A stretch of 64,000 nt of DNA from Marisediminicola antarctica (GTDB lineage: Bacteria > Actinomycetota > Actinomycetes > Actinomycetales > Microbacteriaceae), in the NCBI RefSeq assembly GCF_009930795.1, contig NZ_CP017146.1, positions 2,666,001-2,730,000 of the forward strand, written 5' to 3'. Positions 8,388-17,541 of the stretch are shown in pieces (position 1 is the stretch's first letter; each line of letters opens with the position of its first letter). Under the pieces are notes generated by a model. It saw only the letters and a list, made by a program, of their open reading frames with translations, was not told where the DNA came from and did no database searches. Made by a program: the position numbers and the translations under genes.

Positions 8388-9647
8388 CTATTCTTCGCCG
8401 CGCAGATATCGCTTTCCGGCGACGATGTACGCATGGATCTGCTGCGCTGAGGTCGTGATCGATCCTTCGCCACGGCGGCGCACGATGCTGAAGAAGACGC
8501 CCTTCACCTTGCCCTCCACAATCGCGCCGTGCACCAGATACGGCTGCATCTCGCTCGGTTGCTTGGGGACGTAGATCGCTAACACGCTCTGCGTCGCTGA
8601 TGTGGGAAACGTCTCGATGATGAGCCCGTCGACCGGCGGAACGATGCGGGCATCCAGCACCTTATTAATCTGCGGGATGTCGAGGACCGAATCAGCGACG
8701 GGAGTGAGGCTGCCGATCGCGTTGTCGCCTCCGCTCGTCTCGCGGTAACCGATGACGAGGATCGCATCTACTTGGCCGTTCGCGAATCGGGCGACGTCCT
8801 GCGCCAGCTCGATTTTCGCCTTCTCCCCGATATCCCCAGGCGCTGAGATTGGGTGCATCTGCGTCTTTACCTCGAGATACTCCGATTCCTTCTCACCGAG
8901 GAGCACGTTGAAGTGCTGCCCGCGAAGAAGGTTGAGGACCCCGATCGCATCCAGCGGACCACCCTGAGTCGCTTTCAAGAAGTCGGCGACGGCGGCCGCT
9001 CCATCCATCAGCGTCTCCATGGTGTTCGTGTCATCCGTCGCAACGAAAACCTTCACGTCGTGCGCGCTTGCCGCTAAAGTCTCGATCGTCTCGGCACGGA
9101 AGCGCTCCGACCACTCTTCGCCCGCCGGCCAGTGCGCCAGCATCTCTTCGGGCGTGCTGCCGCCCGGAAGAGCGAAGCTCACGTCGGCGATTCGGCAGTC
9201 GTATGCGGAAGCGACACGAGAGAGCGTGGCTGCGATCTCCCCTGCCGTCTGAGCCGGTTGGGTCGGATAGCGCTGCGTGACAACCGCCACGACGCCGTCA
9301 TCCTTGACATCGATGTCGTAGCGCTTGTCGAGGTCGAGCAAGTCCTCGTCGACCGGAGGTGCGCTGCGGTCGACCAGCAGCACCGTCCCGTAGAAATTTC
9401 CCGCGATAGCTCTCCGGAGGCTGCCGATACTCACGATGCTTAGCTGCGACTCTGCCGCGATAAGCGGACCGTGCTTGATTCGGGCGATCGTCCATGTGCC
9501 TTTGTTGATACCGAAGTCCCGCGAGCGATCGACCACATCGTCGGTCACTTCGGACGGGAGCAGACGCTTCTCGCTGCCTTCTTCGTCGTAGGTGATGACG
9601 TAGACGCCAGCACCTTCAGGCTGCGGAATATTCTCGGAATCGGTCAC
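8388..9647 (-). CDS. AlbA_2/Schlafen-like putative DNA-binding protein
   Basis: A 419-residue soluble protein. The segment GEKESEYLEVKTQ near residues 255-267 is the start of an AlbA_2 (Schlafen AlbA) domain, where the E..E.LE.K residues are conserved. It continues through the expected alternation KAKIELAQDVARFANGQ and AILVIGYRE. The N-terminal ~240 residues match nothing I recognise and have an alpha/beta composition. AlbA_2 domains occur in transcriptional regulators and in defence-associated nucleases or ATPases, so its role here is undecided. The gene stands alone between relics. Confidence 0.6.
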   Translation of the reverse strand: MTDSENIPQPEGAGVYVITYDEEGSEKRLLPSEVTDDVVDRSRDFGINKGTWTIARIKHGPLIAAESQLSIVSIGSLRRAIAGNFYGTVLLVDRSAPPVDEDLLDLDKRYDIDVKDDGVVAVVTQRYPTQPAQTAGEIAATLSRVASAYDCRIADVSFALPGGSTPEEMLAHWPAGEEWSERFRAETIETLAASAHDVKVFVATDDTNTMETLMDGAAAVADFLKATQGGPLDAIGVLNLLRGQHFNVLLGEKESEYLEVKTQMHPISAPGDIGEKAKIELAQDVARFANGQVDAILVIGYRETSGGDNAIGSLTPVADSVLDIPQINKVLDARIVPPVDGLIIETFPTSATQSVLAIYVPKQPSEMQPYLVHGAIVEGKVKGVFFSIVRRRGEGSITTSAQQIHAYIVAGKRYLRGEE

Positions 9648-9693
9648 GACACTCAGTCAAGCGCATGTCCGACCCCAAACCCGAACCGCACAT

Positions 9694-10338
9694 CTATCCG
9701 CTCGCGCCACTCTCCACGTGAGTAGTCGCAGCCGCGAACGATGCGTACCCCGTCGATCGATCTACGAACGTAAGCACCACGTCGCCTTTCGTGAAGCGGT
9801 CCGTGAAGTAGCTACCCTCGATCTCAGTCGGAGTGAGCGATGCCGGCATCAAGTTGCAGGCTCCGCTGCTCCGCACGTTTATGTGCGACTCCGAGACCTT
9901 TGGCATGTTGTCGCACATGAACGTCAAGTTGTCGACCAAGCTTTCGTAGCTCGGGAGCCAGGTGGTCGCGGTGCTCTTGCTCGAACTCTGCTCGGTGTAG
10001 AGGCGGGTGTTCACTGACCAAAATGATTGATGTATCTCGAGGAAGCCGGGAATGGGGCCGCGATTGCCCCGATCGGAATGTGGGATTGCGGATGTGGAGT
10101 CAGCTTCAACTGCCATAGACCGCGGACATCCGGGCGGCGGACCAGCCGCTGCACGAGCGGAAGACGCCACAATCAGAGGTCCCAGGCTACGACACCGATA
10201 ACGATGACCGTTGGGAGGAAATGAAACGACGAATCTCCACCAGTTCGGAAGATTGATCCCCAGACCGAAGAGGACGATGGAATAGATACCGGAGACGACC
10301 ACTGTCACTACCCGCGCCACGATGGTCGGACTTCCCAT
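9694..10338 (-). pseudogene. CBASS effector Cap15-like (2TM plus beta-barrel), broken
   Basis: The start (hydrophobic IVARVVTVVVSGIYSIVLFG then LPNWW) and the end (SFWSVNTRLYTEQSSSKS ... GSYFTDRFTKGDVVLTF) are in one frame. They match the two-TM and beta-barrel parts of Cap15 effectors. The middle only makes sense in a second frame (VIVIGVVAWDL, stop, LWRLPLVQRLVRRPDVRGLW), where a TGA stands where Trp is expected. At least two frameshifts and one nonsense change mean no functional product. It is followed upstream by a CD-NTase fragment, as in type I CBASS. Confidence 0.6.
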
Positions 10339-10855
10339 CTACGCATCCCCCAGCTTGGGGAAATTCCAGGCGGCGAAGGCGAACTCGCGTCCGTCCTTCC
10401 GCGTCCACTTCTGGGCGCCAAAGAACAGGTACTTCGCTTCGTTCGTCTCGACCCAGCGCTCGTCGATGCCCGGAGGTTCGGAGCTTTCCAGCGCGCTGTA
10501 GATGCTTGAGACGACGGCCTTCAGAGTCGGGGTCCAGGTCGGTCTGGTGAACAACTCGTCCGGGCAGTTATAGACGAGGCACTCGAAAAAGAACGACGGC
10601 ACCTTACGGTGATACCCAGCGTCGACCATCGCGTTCTCGACGCGCTTCATGATCCGAACGGTCTTCTTGAACGCCTGGTTGGTGGGATTATTCTTTGCCG
10701 GCCATTCGCTAACTGCAGCGCAGAGCAGTACTCCGTCGATGTGCCATCAGTCTTGAAGACGCGAGCTCCCTCGCGGAAGTTGGCGGGCGAGAAGTCATGG
10801 CCGGCATCTCCAACGCCAATCCTCAGCAGATCTGCGAGGCGCACGAGATTTCTAG
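10339..10855 (-). pseudogene. CD-NTase C-terminal half, frameshifted and truncated
   Basis: The frame ending at 10339 reads EWPAKNNPTNQAFKKTVRIM then PSFFFECLVYNCPDELF and ends WNFPKLGDA. This matches the C-terminal half of the short CD-NTases that partner Cap15. Upstream, HDFSPANFREGARVFKTDG is in another frame, with the switch near 10690. The catalytic N-terminal half is missing, cut at about 10855 where an aldo/keto reductase fragment begins. With the Cap15 relic it forms a dead type I CBASS locus. Confidence 0.6.
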
Positions 10856-11223
10856 GTGGCCGGCTCGCCAGCGTGCAGAACCAGTACTCCCCCGCGTTCC
10901 TCAGCAGTCAGCCCGAGCTCGACCTCTGCAACGAACTCGGGGTCGCGTTCCTGTCGTGGAGCCCGCTCGGCGGCACCAAGTCCGCCGCCGACCTCGGCAC
11001 CATGTTCGCCCCGCTCCAGCAGGTGGCGGATGCGCACGGCGAGAGCCCGCAGGTCGCCAACCTGGCGTGGCACCTCGCCGCCTCCCCGCAGGTGAACCCG
11101 ATCCCGGGGCCGAGCCGGCCGGAGAGCATCCGCGACTCGGTGCGCGCCGCCGACCTCACCCTGACCGCGGAGGAGCTCGACACCCTGGCCGAGGCAGTGA
11201 AGCCGAAACCGGTGAACGCATGA
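10856..11223 (+). pseudogene. Aldo/keto reductase, C-terminal fragment
   Basis: About 120 residues from RLASVQNQYSPAFLSSQPEL to the stop. The motifs VQNQYSP, LCNELGVAFLSWSPLGG, IPGPSRPESIRDSV and the LT.EEL..L C-terminus are those of aldo/keto reductases. The N-terminal two thirds, including the catalytic Tyr/Lys region, are missing because the CBASS relic abuts at 10855. It is a leftover of the pre-insertion chromosome. Confidence 0.8.
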
Positions 11224-11519
11224 CTGCCCTCGCACACCTCGACCTGCGCCTCGACCCGACCGTGCTCGACACCGTGCCGACCGTGCTGAACGAGGTTCTC
11301 GCCGCGACCCGCGCCTGGCCCGGCATCGAAGGCCTCGAGGTGATCAACGACGACGCCAACCCATCCCACGTCGTCGTCGAGCTGTGGACCACCACTACGG
11401 ACCACGACGCCTACGCTGCTTGGCGCACCACCCCAGACGCCGCCAGCCACCTGGGCGACGCGCTCAACGCCCAGCCGGTGAAGACGGTGATCGTCGAGCG
11501 GATCGCGCTGGTCTTCTAG
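11220..11519 (+). CDS. ABM-like (antibiotic biosynthesis monooxygenase) small protein
   Basis: A 99-residue alpha+beta-barrel-type protein. The order of a beta strand (ALAHLDLRL), helix, GIEGLEVINDDANPSHVVVE and a final strand KTVIVERIALVF fits the ABM/Dabb ferredoxin-like fold. It overlaps the reductase stop as ATGA, so it belonged to the same operon. It overlaps the convergent LysR fragment by 4 bp. The gene appears intact although both neighbours are truncated. Confidence 0.65.
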   Translation: MTALAHLDLRLDPTVLDTVPTVLNEVLAATRAWPGIEGLEVINDDANPSHVVVELWTTTTDHDAYAAWRTTPDAASHLGDALNAQPVKTVIVERIALVF

Positions 11520-11752
11520 AGGGACACGCCGCGGAGCCGACGGCGTCGGCCCGGCAGGTCGATTTCCAGCGGCAGGCCGGCGACGTCGAGCAGCTGCGCG
11601 AGGAACGCGGATGCCGCCGGGCTCGGCTCGTCGGCCACGGCCAGCGTCCACTCGGGCACGCTCGCCGACAGAGGCACCGCCACCAGGTCGTCGGGCCGCA
11701 TCAGCGCGAAGCCGGTGGGCACGATTGCCGCTCCCAGGTCAGCAGCGCGTTC
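11516..11752 (-). pseudogene. LysR-family regulator, C-terminal fragment
   Basis: The frame reads ADLGAAIVPTGFALMRPDDL to the stop after RRRLRGVSL, the end of a LysR substrate-binding domain (LGxAIVP followed by the last beta-alpha units). Homology is lost at about 11745-11757, exactly where the CBASS CD-NTase stop codon lies. The regulator was therefore cut by insertion or recombination. In the intact locus it probably regulated the divergent or convergent reductase-monooxygenase pair. Confidence 0.7.
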
Positions 11753-11754
11753 GC

Positions 11755-13095
11755 TTACTTGATAATGACGTCTTGGTGATCGACGGCAATGCACACACCG
11801 TTAGCGACTGCGTAGACCTCCACGAAGTGGTGCCCACGGTAGGCCGTCGGTTCTTCACGAGAATGAGTTCCATTGTCCTTCACAATTTGCCCGCGAATTG
11901 AGTTGGCAGCGAAAGCTTCCGGCCCGGTGTTGCGCACCTTCCAATAGAGGTCGAACTGACCGGGAATGTTGTGCGTCACACGGAATCGAACCTTGCTAGA
12001 GCGATATACGACGTTTCCCATTGAGCTGAGTTCGTAGTGTCGGAAGCCCTTGCGTTTCGCGACGCGCGCGCCGATCTTGAGGTTGAGGCGAGGATCGATG
12101 CGAACGGAAAATCTATCCGCAATCTCCTCGTTAGTGTCGCGAATCCCAGCGACGCCTTGGTGCGCCTCTGTGCTCTTCTTGGCGTCCAGCGCGTACGTGC
12201 CGAATTTTTCCCCAAAGATTTTGCGCCACTTGACCTTGCTCTCTTCAGGATCGGTCTCGTCCCACGCTTCGTCGATCCATGTCCGATAGAGGTTGATCTT
12301 TTTGCGAAAGTTGACGTACTCATCTTCCTTCAGTCGATGATTGAAGTTTTCGGTCGGCGCGCTGGGGTCGTCGATGCTCGGCATGGTCGGGTTGTCCTGC
12401 AAGTAGTCGTCGAGAGCGCCGACGATGTTCTTGAGGGCAGTTGGCACGTCGGTGTAATCATCTGTCGCTCCCCAAACGGCTGCATCGTTCACCCGTTCAC
12501 CGAGCAGGATCGTCAGAATGACGGACTTCACGGAGAACGTGCTCTTATAGTCACGCAGGTATTTCACGAGGCGGATGACTTTCACGAGTCGGCCACTCGC
12601 GAGCTTGTTGCGCTCATTCAGCCAGTCGTTGAAGCCTTCGGGGTTTGTCAGCTCAAACTTTTTCTCGACCCGGTCTGTGATGAAGTGCTCGCCGTGACGT
12701 TCCATGTAGGGAACAACGTCAATGTGGAACTCGTTCGAGTAGTCGACTTTGACGCAGCGATCGTGTCGGCTGACCATGTCCCGATACTTGCTACTCCCCC
12801 GAAACTTGGTGTAGAGCGCCTGAACGTAGTCCTCCGCATCCCAGCCGTCTATTTCTCCTAGCTCAAGAAGCACGTCGGCATCGAACTCGTCCGAAGATGC
12901 AACCGGGTTGATGATGGTGCGGTGCGCGTATGAGCCCTGAGGGATAACGTCAAGGTAGCTCGACGCAAGCTCATCCTCACCGGTTTGCAAGAAGTTCGTG
13001 ACCGATTCAACTCGAGAATCGAGTTGATCGATGCGACCGTCGCTGAGGTTGACCTTGTTCTTCAAGAAAGCGTCGAAGTGCTTGACCAGCTTCAT
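11755..13095 (-). CDS. CBASS CD-NTase (cyclic oligonucleotide synthase)
   Basis: A 446-residue SMODS-type nucleotidyltransferase. The active site is complete: GS at residues 54-55 (IPQGSYAHRT), the DAD pair at 72-74 (DEFDADVLLEL), and the third Asp at 126 (FHIDVVPY). The C-terminal ~110 residues, with YRGHHFVEVYAVANGVCIA, match the AGS-C sensor-like domain often fused to these enzymes. On phage infection such enzymes make a cyclic di- or trinucleotide that activates the effector encoded next to it. The start overlaps the patatin gene stop as ATGA. No ubiquitin-like Cap2 or HORMA genes are present, so this is type I CBASS. Confidence 0.85.
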   Translation of the reverse strand: MKLVKHFDAFLKNKVNLSDGRIDQLDSRVESVTNFLQTGEDELASSYLDVIPQGSYAHRTIINPVASSDEFDADVLLELGEIDGWDAEDYVQALYTKFRGSSKYRDMVSRHDRCVKVDYSNEFHIDVVPYMERHGEHFITDRVEKKFELTNPEGFNDWLNERNKLASGRLVKVIRLVKYLRDYKSTFSVKSVILTILLGERVNDAAVWGATDDYTDVPTALKNIVGALDDYLQDNPTMPSIDDPSAPTENFNHRLKEDEYVNFRKKINLYRTWIDEAWDETDPEESKVKWRKIFGEKFGTYALDAKKSTEAHQGVAGIRDTNEEIADRFSVRIDPRLNLKIGARVAKRKGFRHYELSSMGNVVYRSSKVRFRVTHNIPGQFDLYWKVRNTGPEAFAANSIRGQIVKDNGTHSREEPTAYRGHHFVEVYAVANGVCIAVDHQDVIIK

Positions 13096-14066
13096 TTTGG
13101 GACTCCATCGTTCAGGTCGAGGGTGCGGAGTGGGGTGAAGGGTTCTGAAAGGGTGTCGAAAAAAACAGGTCGAAGTTTTGGCAGTTCTATTCGTGACTGG
13201 CTGGCCCCAAGTCCACGTAGCGCTTCGATCCCTTCAACGCCATCGAGCTTGAATCGTCTGGGGCTGACAACGGGCGACACTCGTACGACGTTCTCGTGGC
13301 CAAGCAAGAGCTGAGCAGTCCCAAGCGACGATGACGACTGTCCTGCCATAAACACGTTCACAAGCCTGGTTGCCCAATAGTTCAAGCCAAGGCGCTTTGT
13401 GTGGTTCGCTTTCATGGAAAAAGCTTCGTCGGTACATCCGACACTTAGCAGCTTCACGTCGCCCTTCGCCCATTACAAAATCCCGAGCGCTTCAACCGCC
13501 GCCGCGCCCATTGGATTGTTCGCCCACATGCCGCCATCGACAAGCGGAATGCCAGCTGCGAGGCGATGAGTCGGAAAGTACGTGGGTGCGGCGGCCGTCG
13601 CTAGGGCGACGTCTACTACAGACAGTTTGTAGTCCCGTTCGAACCGAGGGTGGTGTGCCGTCTTCATCACATGCACTGCACCCGTTTCGAGATCGAGGGA
13701 CGGGATCATGAGGCGGGTCTTGCATTCTCCTAATTTCCGATCTCCGAAGACATCGATCAGTGCAGCCCGCAGCGGAGCGGGGTTGTACTTCGCGCTGACC
13801 AACTGCTTGAGTCGGCCAAGCCCCTTTCCTCCACGAAAGATCTCAGGTCCGCGTTCCTCGTAAAAACGAAGGATGTCAATCGCGGGTATGCCAATGCCAA
13901 GTGCGAGCGCAATGATGCCGCCCGTCGAAGTTCCCGTAATCAGATCGAAGTAGGACGCCAGTGGCGCATCGAGCTCCGTTTCGAGGTCAGCAAGGAACGC
14001 GGCGGGAAATACCCCTTTGATGCCGCCACCATCGATGGAAAGAATGCGTTTCATAGTAATTGTCAA
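13092..14066 (-). pseudogene. capV: CapV-like patatin phospholipase, interrupted by an in-frame TAA
   Basis: A patatin-like effector. The oxyanion motif DGGGIKGV is at residues 12-19, the nucleophile motif GTSTGG has Ser47, and the catalytic Asp177 is in DGGMWANNP. After residue 197 an in-frame TAA (13473-13475) replaces a codon where homologues usually continue GIL-x-W. The same frame then runs another 126 codons (WAKGDVKLLSVGC... to GVPK) and overlaps the CD-NTase start. No frameshift or other damage is visible. The likely product is a 197-residue patatin core without its C-terminal part. Activation by a cyclic nucleotide and phospholipid hydrolysis are the known family role. Confidence 0.8.
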
Positions 14067-14263
14067 TTATACCAGATGCAGTGGTCATCGAAGGCCGATG
14101 ACCACTACATGTTGTGGTTTCGAAATTACTAGTGAGTCCTGAGAGCGAACTCAGCCGAGTGCGATTCAAATTGACTTTTTCGCCTAGGAATCGCTTGAGA
14201 TCATTTGACTGCCCCACTTTCGTCCTACCTAGCTGTTCCTCACGGTCGACACTGCTTTGCTGC

Positions 14264-15070
14264 TCAATGTGCCGTGTCAATTGTCCATACGGCTGTTTGA
14301 GAAATCTTGGTCGTATGACTGGCTGCGCCATCCGCTGCTCCGCGCCGTCTGATTTGATCCTCGGAGGCCCAAAGAACCCGCGCATCACCGCTGCTCTTCA
14401 GCCTCCGAAGTTCATCGATTTGCGGTTGCGTGGGCAAGATTTCAAAGATGTCCGCGATGAGCAGTTCTTGACTCTTCGCCCACGGGCTGAATCTCATGGG
14501 GTGATAATGCCGTCCGACGCGGTCATATTTGATGTGTCTAAATGCGCTCTTGGGCAGAAGCCCAGGTGCGACGAGTTCCTCGTAGAACTCCCGCCAGCCG
14601 TCGGTCTCTCGTCCGCTTCCGCTCTCGAACCATCGAACGAATGCGAGCAAGTGCTTACCGGGTATTCGCACTCGGAGATCGCCCTCGCTCACATCGTCCG
14701 GCTCCAATAAATCGTCGTCAAGAAGGTTCATCTCGTTTCGTATCCCGGATGATGCTGGATGGAACTTGTAGACGCCCCCAACCGGCTGATACTGGTCGAA
14801 CCGTTTTCCCTCTACGAGCAGATACTCGTTATCGACTCGTATGCGGTAGAGGTATGACACTGAGACGCGAACCCGGGTTCTCCAGGTGCGAAGCGAGTAC
14901 CACGCGATCTTCAGGAATCGAAAATGGACGATGAGCGCATCAATCAATGGAATCGCGAAACCAATCGCCAAACCGCTAGACACTGCGAAGAATCCATCGC
15001 CTGGGTCCGAGCTCAGCATCACCGCCGTTGACCCTATGACGCCGATGAAATAGATCAGTAAACGTGCCAA
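14264..15070 (-). CDS. Cap16-like CBASS effector (2TM plus SMODS-associated NUDIX)
   Basis: A 268-residue protein starting at TTG (a stop lies seven codons upstream and no ATG is nearer). The N-terminal ~50 residues hold two hydrophobic segments (LLIYFIGVIGSTAVML and a second around FFAVSSGLAIGFAIPLIDAL). The soluble domain carries LLVEGKRFDQYQPVGGVYKF, FYEELVAPGLLP and LWASEDQIRRRG, and ends ISQTAVWTI, matching the SMODS-associated NUDIX family. It lies 197 bp upstream of the patatin gene in the same direction. It is either a second effector of the same CBASS or a formerly separate system. Confidence 0.65.
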   Translation of the reverse strand: MARLLIYFIGVIGSTAVMLSSDPGDGFFAVSSGLAIGFAIPLIDALIVHFRFLKIAWYSLRTWRTRVRVSVSYLYRIRVDNEYLLVEGKRFDQYQPVGGVYKFHPASSGIRNEMNLLDDDLLEPDDVSEGDLRVRIPGKHLLAFVRWFESGSGRETDGWREFYEELVAPGLLPKSAFRHIKYDRVGRHYHPMRFSPWAKSQELLIADIFEILPTQPQIDELRRLKSSGDARVLWASEDQIRRRGAADGAASHTTKISQTAVWTIDTAH

Positions 15071-15512
15071 AAAACGACCCCCCCGAGATCACTGTCTGTG
15101 AGTTGCTAGATCAAGTCCGACCGGTCGCCGCTCGCCCTCAATTGACAGCATAGGGAAGACACCGCACTAAGACTGACAGCCGTCGGCGATGAAGCCTCAA
15201 GGTCGTCAGCTGCCAATAGGGGCCCTTATGTCCCGTAGCTCTTCCGGCCCTGAACGAACGCTCTAACCTGCCCGCGCTGATCAAATTGCGCTGGGCAGGT
15301 TGTCGCCCGCTTGTCGCCGGCGACGTCGGATCGGTCGTCCGTCCGTCACGGAAGACTCCTACCTCCTGCTTACGGTAGGCGCCTGACCGGACGCGCCCTC
15401 GATGGGGCAATGAGAAGTTCGTGCCCGACCTCGATGGTGGTCAGCGACCCGGCTGCCTCGCACGCATTCACTCGTACATCGTTCGCCAGATACCCGACAT
15501 ACTGATGGCGTG
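15071..15512. other. Intergenic region, nothing recognised
   Basis: About 440 bp between divergent genes. It presumably holds the promoters for the CBASS genes (minus strand) and the gene at 15513 (plus strand). No coding homology, tRNA or clear repeat was seen. Confidence 0.4.
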
Positions 15513-16250
15513 ATGCAAATCAAAGGCATGTCAGGATCCGCCTCTTTCGACGCGGGGTTCCTGACTTTCTCATTCACCGAAGCCGAAGCGAAACTGAAGC
15601 GGAACGCCGAGGTGACCATTCCCCTCGAAGCAATCACCACCATCGAATACACGGCGAAGAAACTTTTGAAAGGCGATCGGCTCCGTATCCGCGCAGAAGA
15701 TGTCGACTATGCCAACGACGCGACTTATGACCCCTGCACTTTCGTTTTCGGTTTAGAAAGCGGTGCAGAATTCCTACGAAGTCTGCAAACCGCTATCAAT
15801 ATCGCGACAACACAAGCGGTGGCAGGAGACGCTGAAGTCCCCGGCTCACTTGCTGCCGTATCCAAGCCCGTCGTGGTGCAGGTCGGACTGTCGGCGGCGG
15901 CTGAGAAGGCCGCCCGGCGCGGCAAACTGATCAACAGCTTCAAGAGCTACACCTTGTACGAGAAGCGGATCATCTCTTCCGCGAAGTCGTGGCCAACCCT
16001 CGGCGCACAGGCATCCGTGGACGTGGGGGCGTCCACGTCCCGAATCTCGCTGACCAGAGTTGCTGTCGGCGGTGTGGTTGCGGGCGGGTTAGGTGCGGTC
16101 GTCGGGGGCTCATCAAGGCGCAACACCACAAAGTGCTTCCTGACACTCTCGACCAGCGTGGGAACCGTTGTGATCCCATATAACCCCGCTTCTGAGACGA
16201 AGGCTCGCAAGTTCGCAGCCCAGGTCAACGCGGCAGGGCGGGTTCTCTAG
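15513..16250 (+). CDS. DUF4429-like PH-fold protein with glycine-rich tail segment
   Basis: About 245 residues. The first ~100 (GSASFDAGFLTFSF, NAEVTIPLEAITTIEY, FVFGLESGAEFLRSLQTAI) follow the beta-rich pattern of DUF4429/PH-like domains. Residues around 180-200 (VAVGGVVAGGLGAVVGGSSR) form a small hydrophobic Gly-rich hairpin, followed by more beta strand. ATG 15513 is preferred over GTG 15510. The 3' end overlaps the convergent TraB-like gene by 26 bp. Function unknown. Confidence 0.5.
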   Translation: MQIKGMSGSASFDAGFLTFSFTEAEAKLKRNAEVTIPLEAITTIEYTAKKLLKGDRLRIRAEDVDYANDATYDPCTFVFGLESGAEFLRSLQTAINIATTQAVAGDAEVPGSLAAVSKPVVVQVGLSAAAEKAARRGKLINSFKSYTLYEKRIISSAKSWPTLGAQASVDVGASTSRISLTRVAVGGVVAGGLGAVVGGSSRRNTTKCFLTLSTSVGTVVIPYNPASETKARKFAAQVNAAGRVL

Positions 16251-16998
16251 GGCCGGGCGACGCGGTAGCCCCGAGGTCGAAGAGCTCGCGCCATGATGTA
16301 CTGACGAGTTCGAATCCGTTTCGTTGGAACCGTCGGCCGAGTCCGGGTAGGTGCGCGTGTCCCCAGATTATGATCACACTTTGCTCAGCCTTCATCGCGG
16401 CGTTTGCCGCGATCTCCTCCCGCTCGTCGACGACGATGCTGGTTCGCAGCATCCCTGTTAGCGACTGCGGTTTTCCTGCGGCGGCGAGCAAACCACGTGT
16501 GTTACTCCGGCCGACGGCTGTGGCCAGCGGCCGGATCATCGCGATGGGCACGTAGAGGACGGCCAGTGAGAGCATCAAGCCGATCGGCATGGATCGGATA
16601 GTTCGCGATGTTGTGGTGTCGTGATTCTCCCAGTGATCGCGCACGACGAGCGAGTCGAACTGGAAGGCGAGTCCGCCATTTTTCCAGACGGCGTGCGAGG
16701 CGCGGTCAATTTGTCTGCCGATCCTGCTTTTCAGGCGTGTCCACGCTCCCCACGCTGAAGAGTCGTCAAGGGGGCTTTCATAGTGGATTGCTGCTTCGGG
16801 CCGCCGGCTGTCGAGGTCGGCTTGGAGAAGATCCCAGAACTGTGGCGAGGCGAAGTGCTTGACTCCGATGATTTCGATGGTCTTGCCGCTCGGGTGTGCG
16901 AAGTGGGCGGTGAGCACGTCGAGAGCCGTTCCCCGTCGGCGGTCGGTGCGCAAAAGCGGATCGAAGGGCGCTGGATGTGGCTCGTGCGATCGGTCCAT
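16225..16998 (-). CDS. TraB/PrgY-like protein with a transmembrane segment
   Basis: A 257-residue protein. IEIIGVKHFASPQFWDLLQA near residues 41-60 and VIIIWGHAHLPGLGRRF near 218-234 match the two conserved blocks (GxxH and GxxHxxG) of the TraB/PrgY/TIKI family. A hydrophobic stretch, SMPIGLMLSLAVLYVPIAMI, near residues 145-165 may anchor it in the membrane. TIKI-family members are candidate metalloproteases; the PrgY group acts on peptide pheromones. The substrate here is unknown. The start at 16998 is plausible, but the first ~25 residues may not be translated. Confidence 0.55.
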   Translation of the reverse strand: MDRSHEPHPAPFDPLLRTDRRRGTALDVLTAHFAHPSGKTIEIIGVKHFASPQFWDLLQADLDSRRPEAAIHYESPLDDSSAWGAWTRLKSRIGRQIDRASHAVWKNGGLAFQFDSLVVRDHWENHDTTTSRTIRSMPIGLMLSLAVLYVPIAMIRPLATAVGRSNTRGLLAAAGKPQSLTGMLRTSIVVDEREEIAANAAMKAEQSVIIIWGHAHLPGLGRRFQRNGFELVSTSWRELFDLGATASPGPREPALPR

Positions 16999-17120
16999 TC
17001 CGATGTTCCCCTAGAGAGATTTGTGTGTCAGTTTCGGACTCGTGCGCGGGCACGTTGCAGGTTGATGAAACATAGTGCGATGGTAGCGACCCGCACTAAC
17101 ATCGACGGCTGCACTGATTC

Positions 17121-17333
17121 CTAGTCCGGCATGCCTCCGCGGTAGTACGACATACCTGCATAGCGCAGCAGTCGAATCCACGCTTTGCGTGATGCGGTCA
17201 CGATGACGAGAACGATGACGCCTGCGATCCATGGCCTCTCTGCGACAGCGGCGACTATCCCTTGGAACACAAGCACCAAGCCGTCCCATCTGGCTTGCAA
17301 CATAAGGTCACGCAGATCGCCTGCATCAATCAT
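17121..17333 (-). CDS. Small single-pass membrane protein, unknown
   Basis: A 70-residue reading frame from ATG (MIDAGDLRDLMLQARWDGLV). A hydrophobic segment around PWIAGVIVLVIVT is followed by a basic region (SRKAWIRLLRYAGM). Composition looks like a real protein but no family is recognised. An in-frame ATG 13 codons upstream is an alternative start. Confidence 0.4.
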   Translation of the reverse strand: MIDAGDLRDLMLQARWDGLVLVFQGIVAAVAERPWIAGVIVLVIVTASRKAWIRLLRYAGMSYYRGGMPD

Positions 17334-17541
17334 CAGTGCCTCTCTCCGCTTATTTCCGTGAGTAAACCACACGCCACTGACGGCATGCTTACGTCTGCGC
17401 CGATATTGACTGTTATGTCAGCTTGTCCGAAACCCGCCACCATGCACTGTGGACCGGTCCGCGCCGGGCCGGCCGGCCGGATCCGCCCGATTCCGCGCCT
17501 CTCACCGTGGCCGGGTCGTCCCCTGCTGCTACGTTCGGGCC

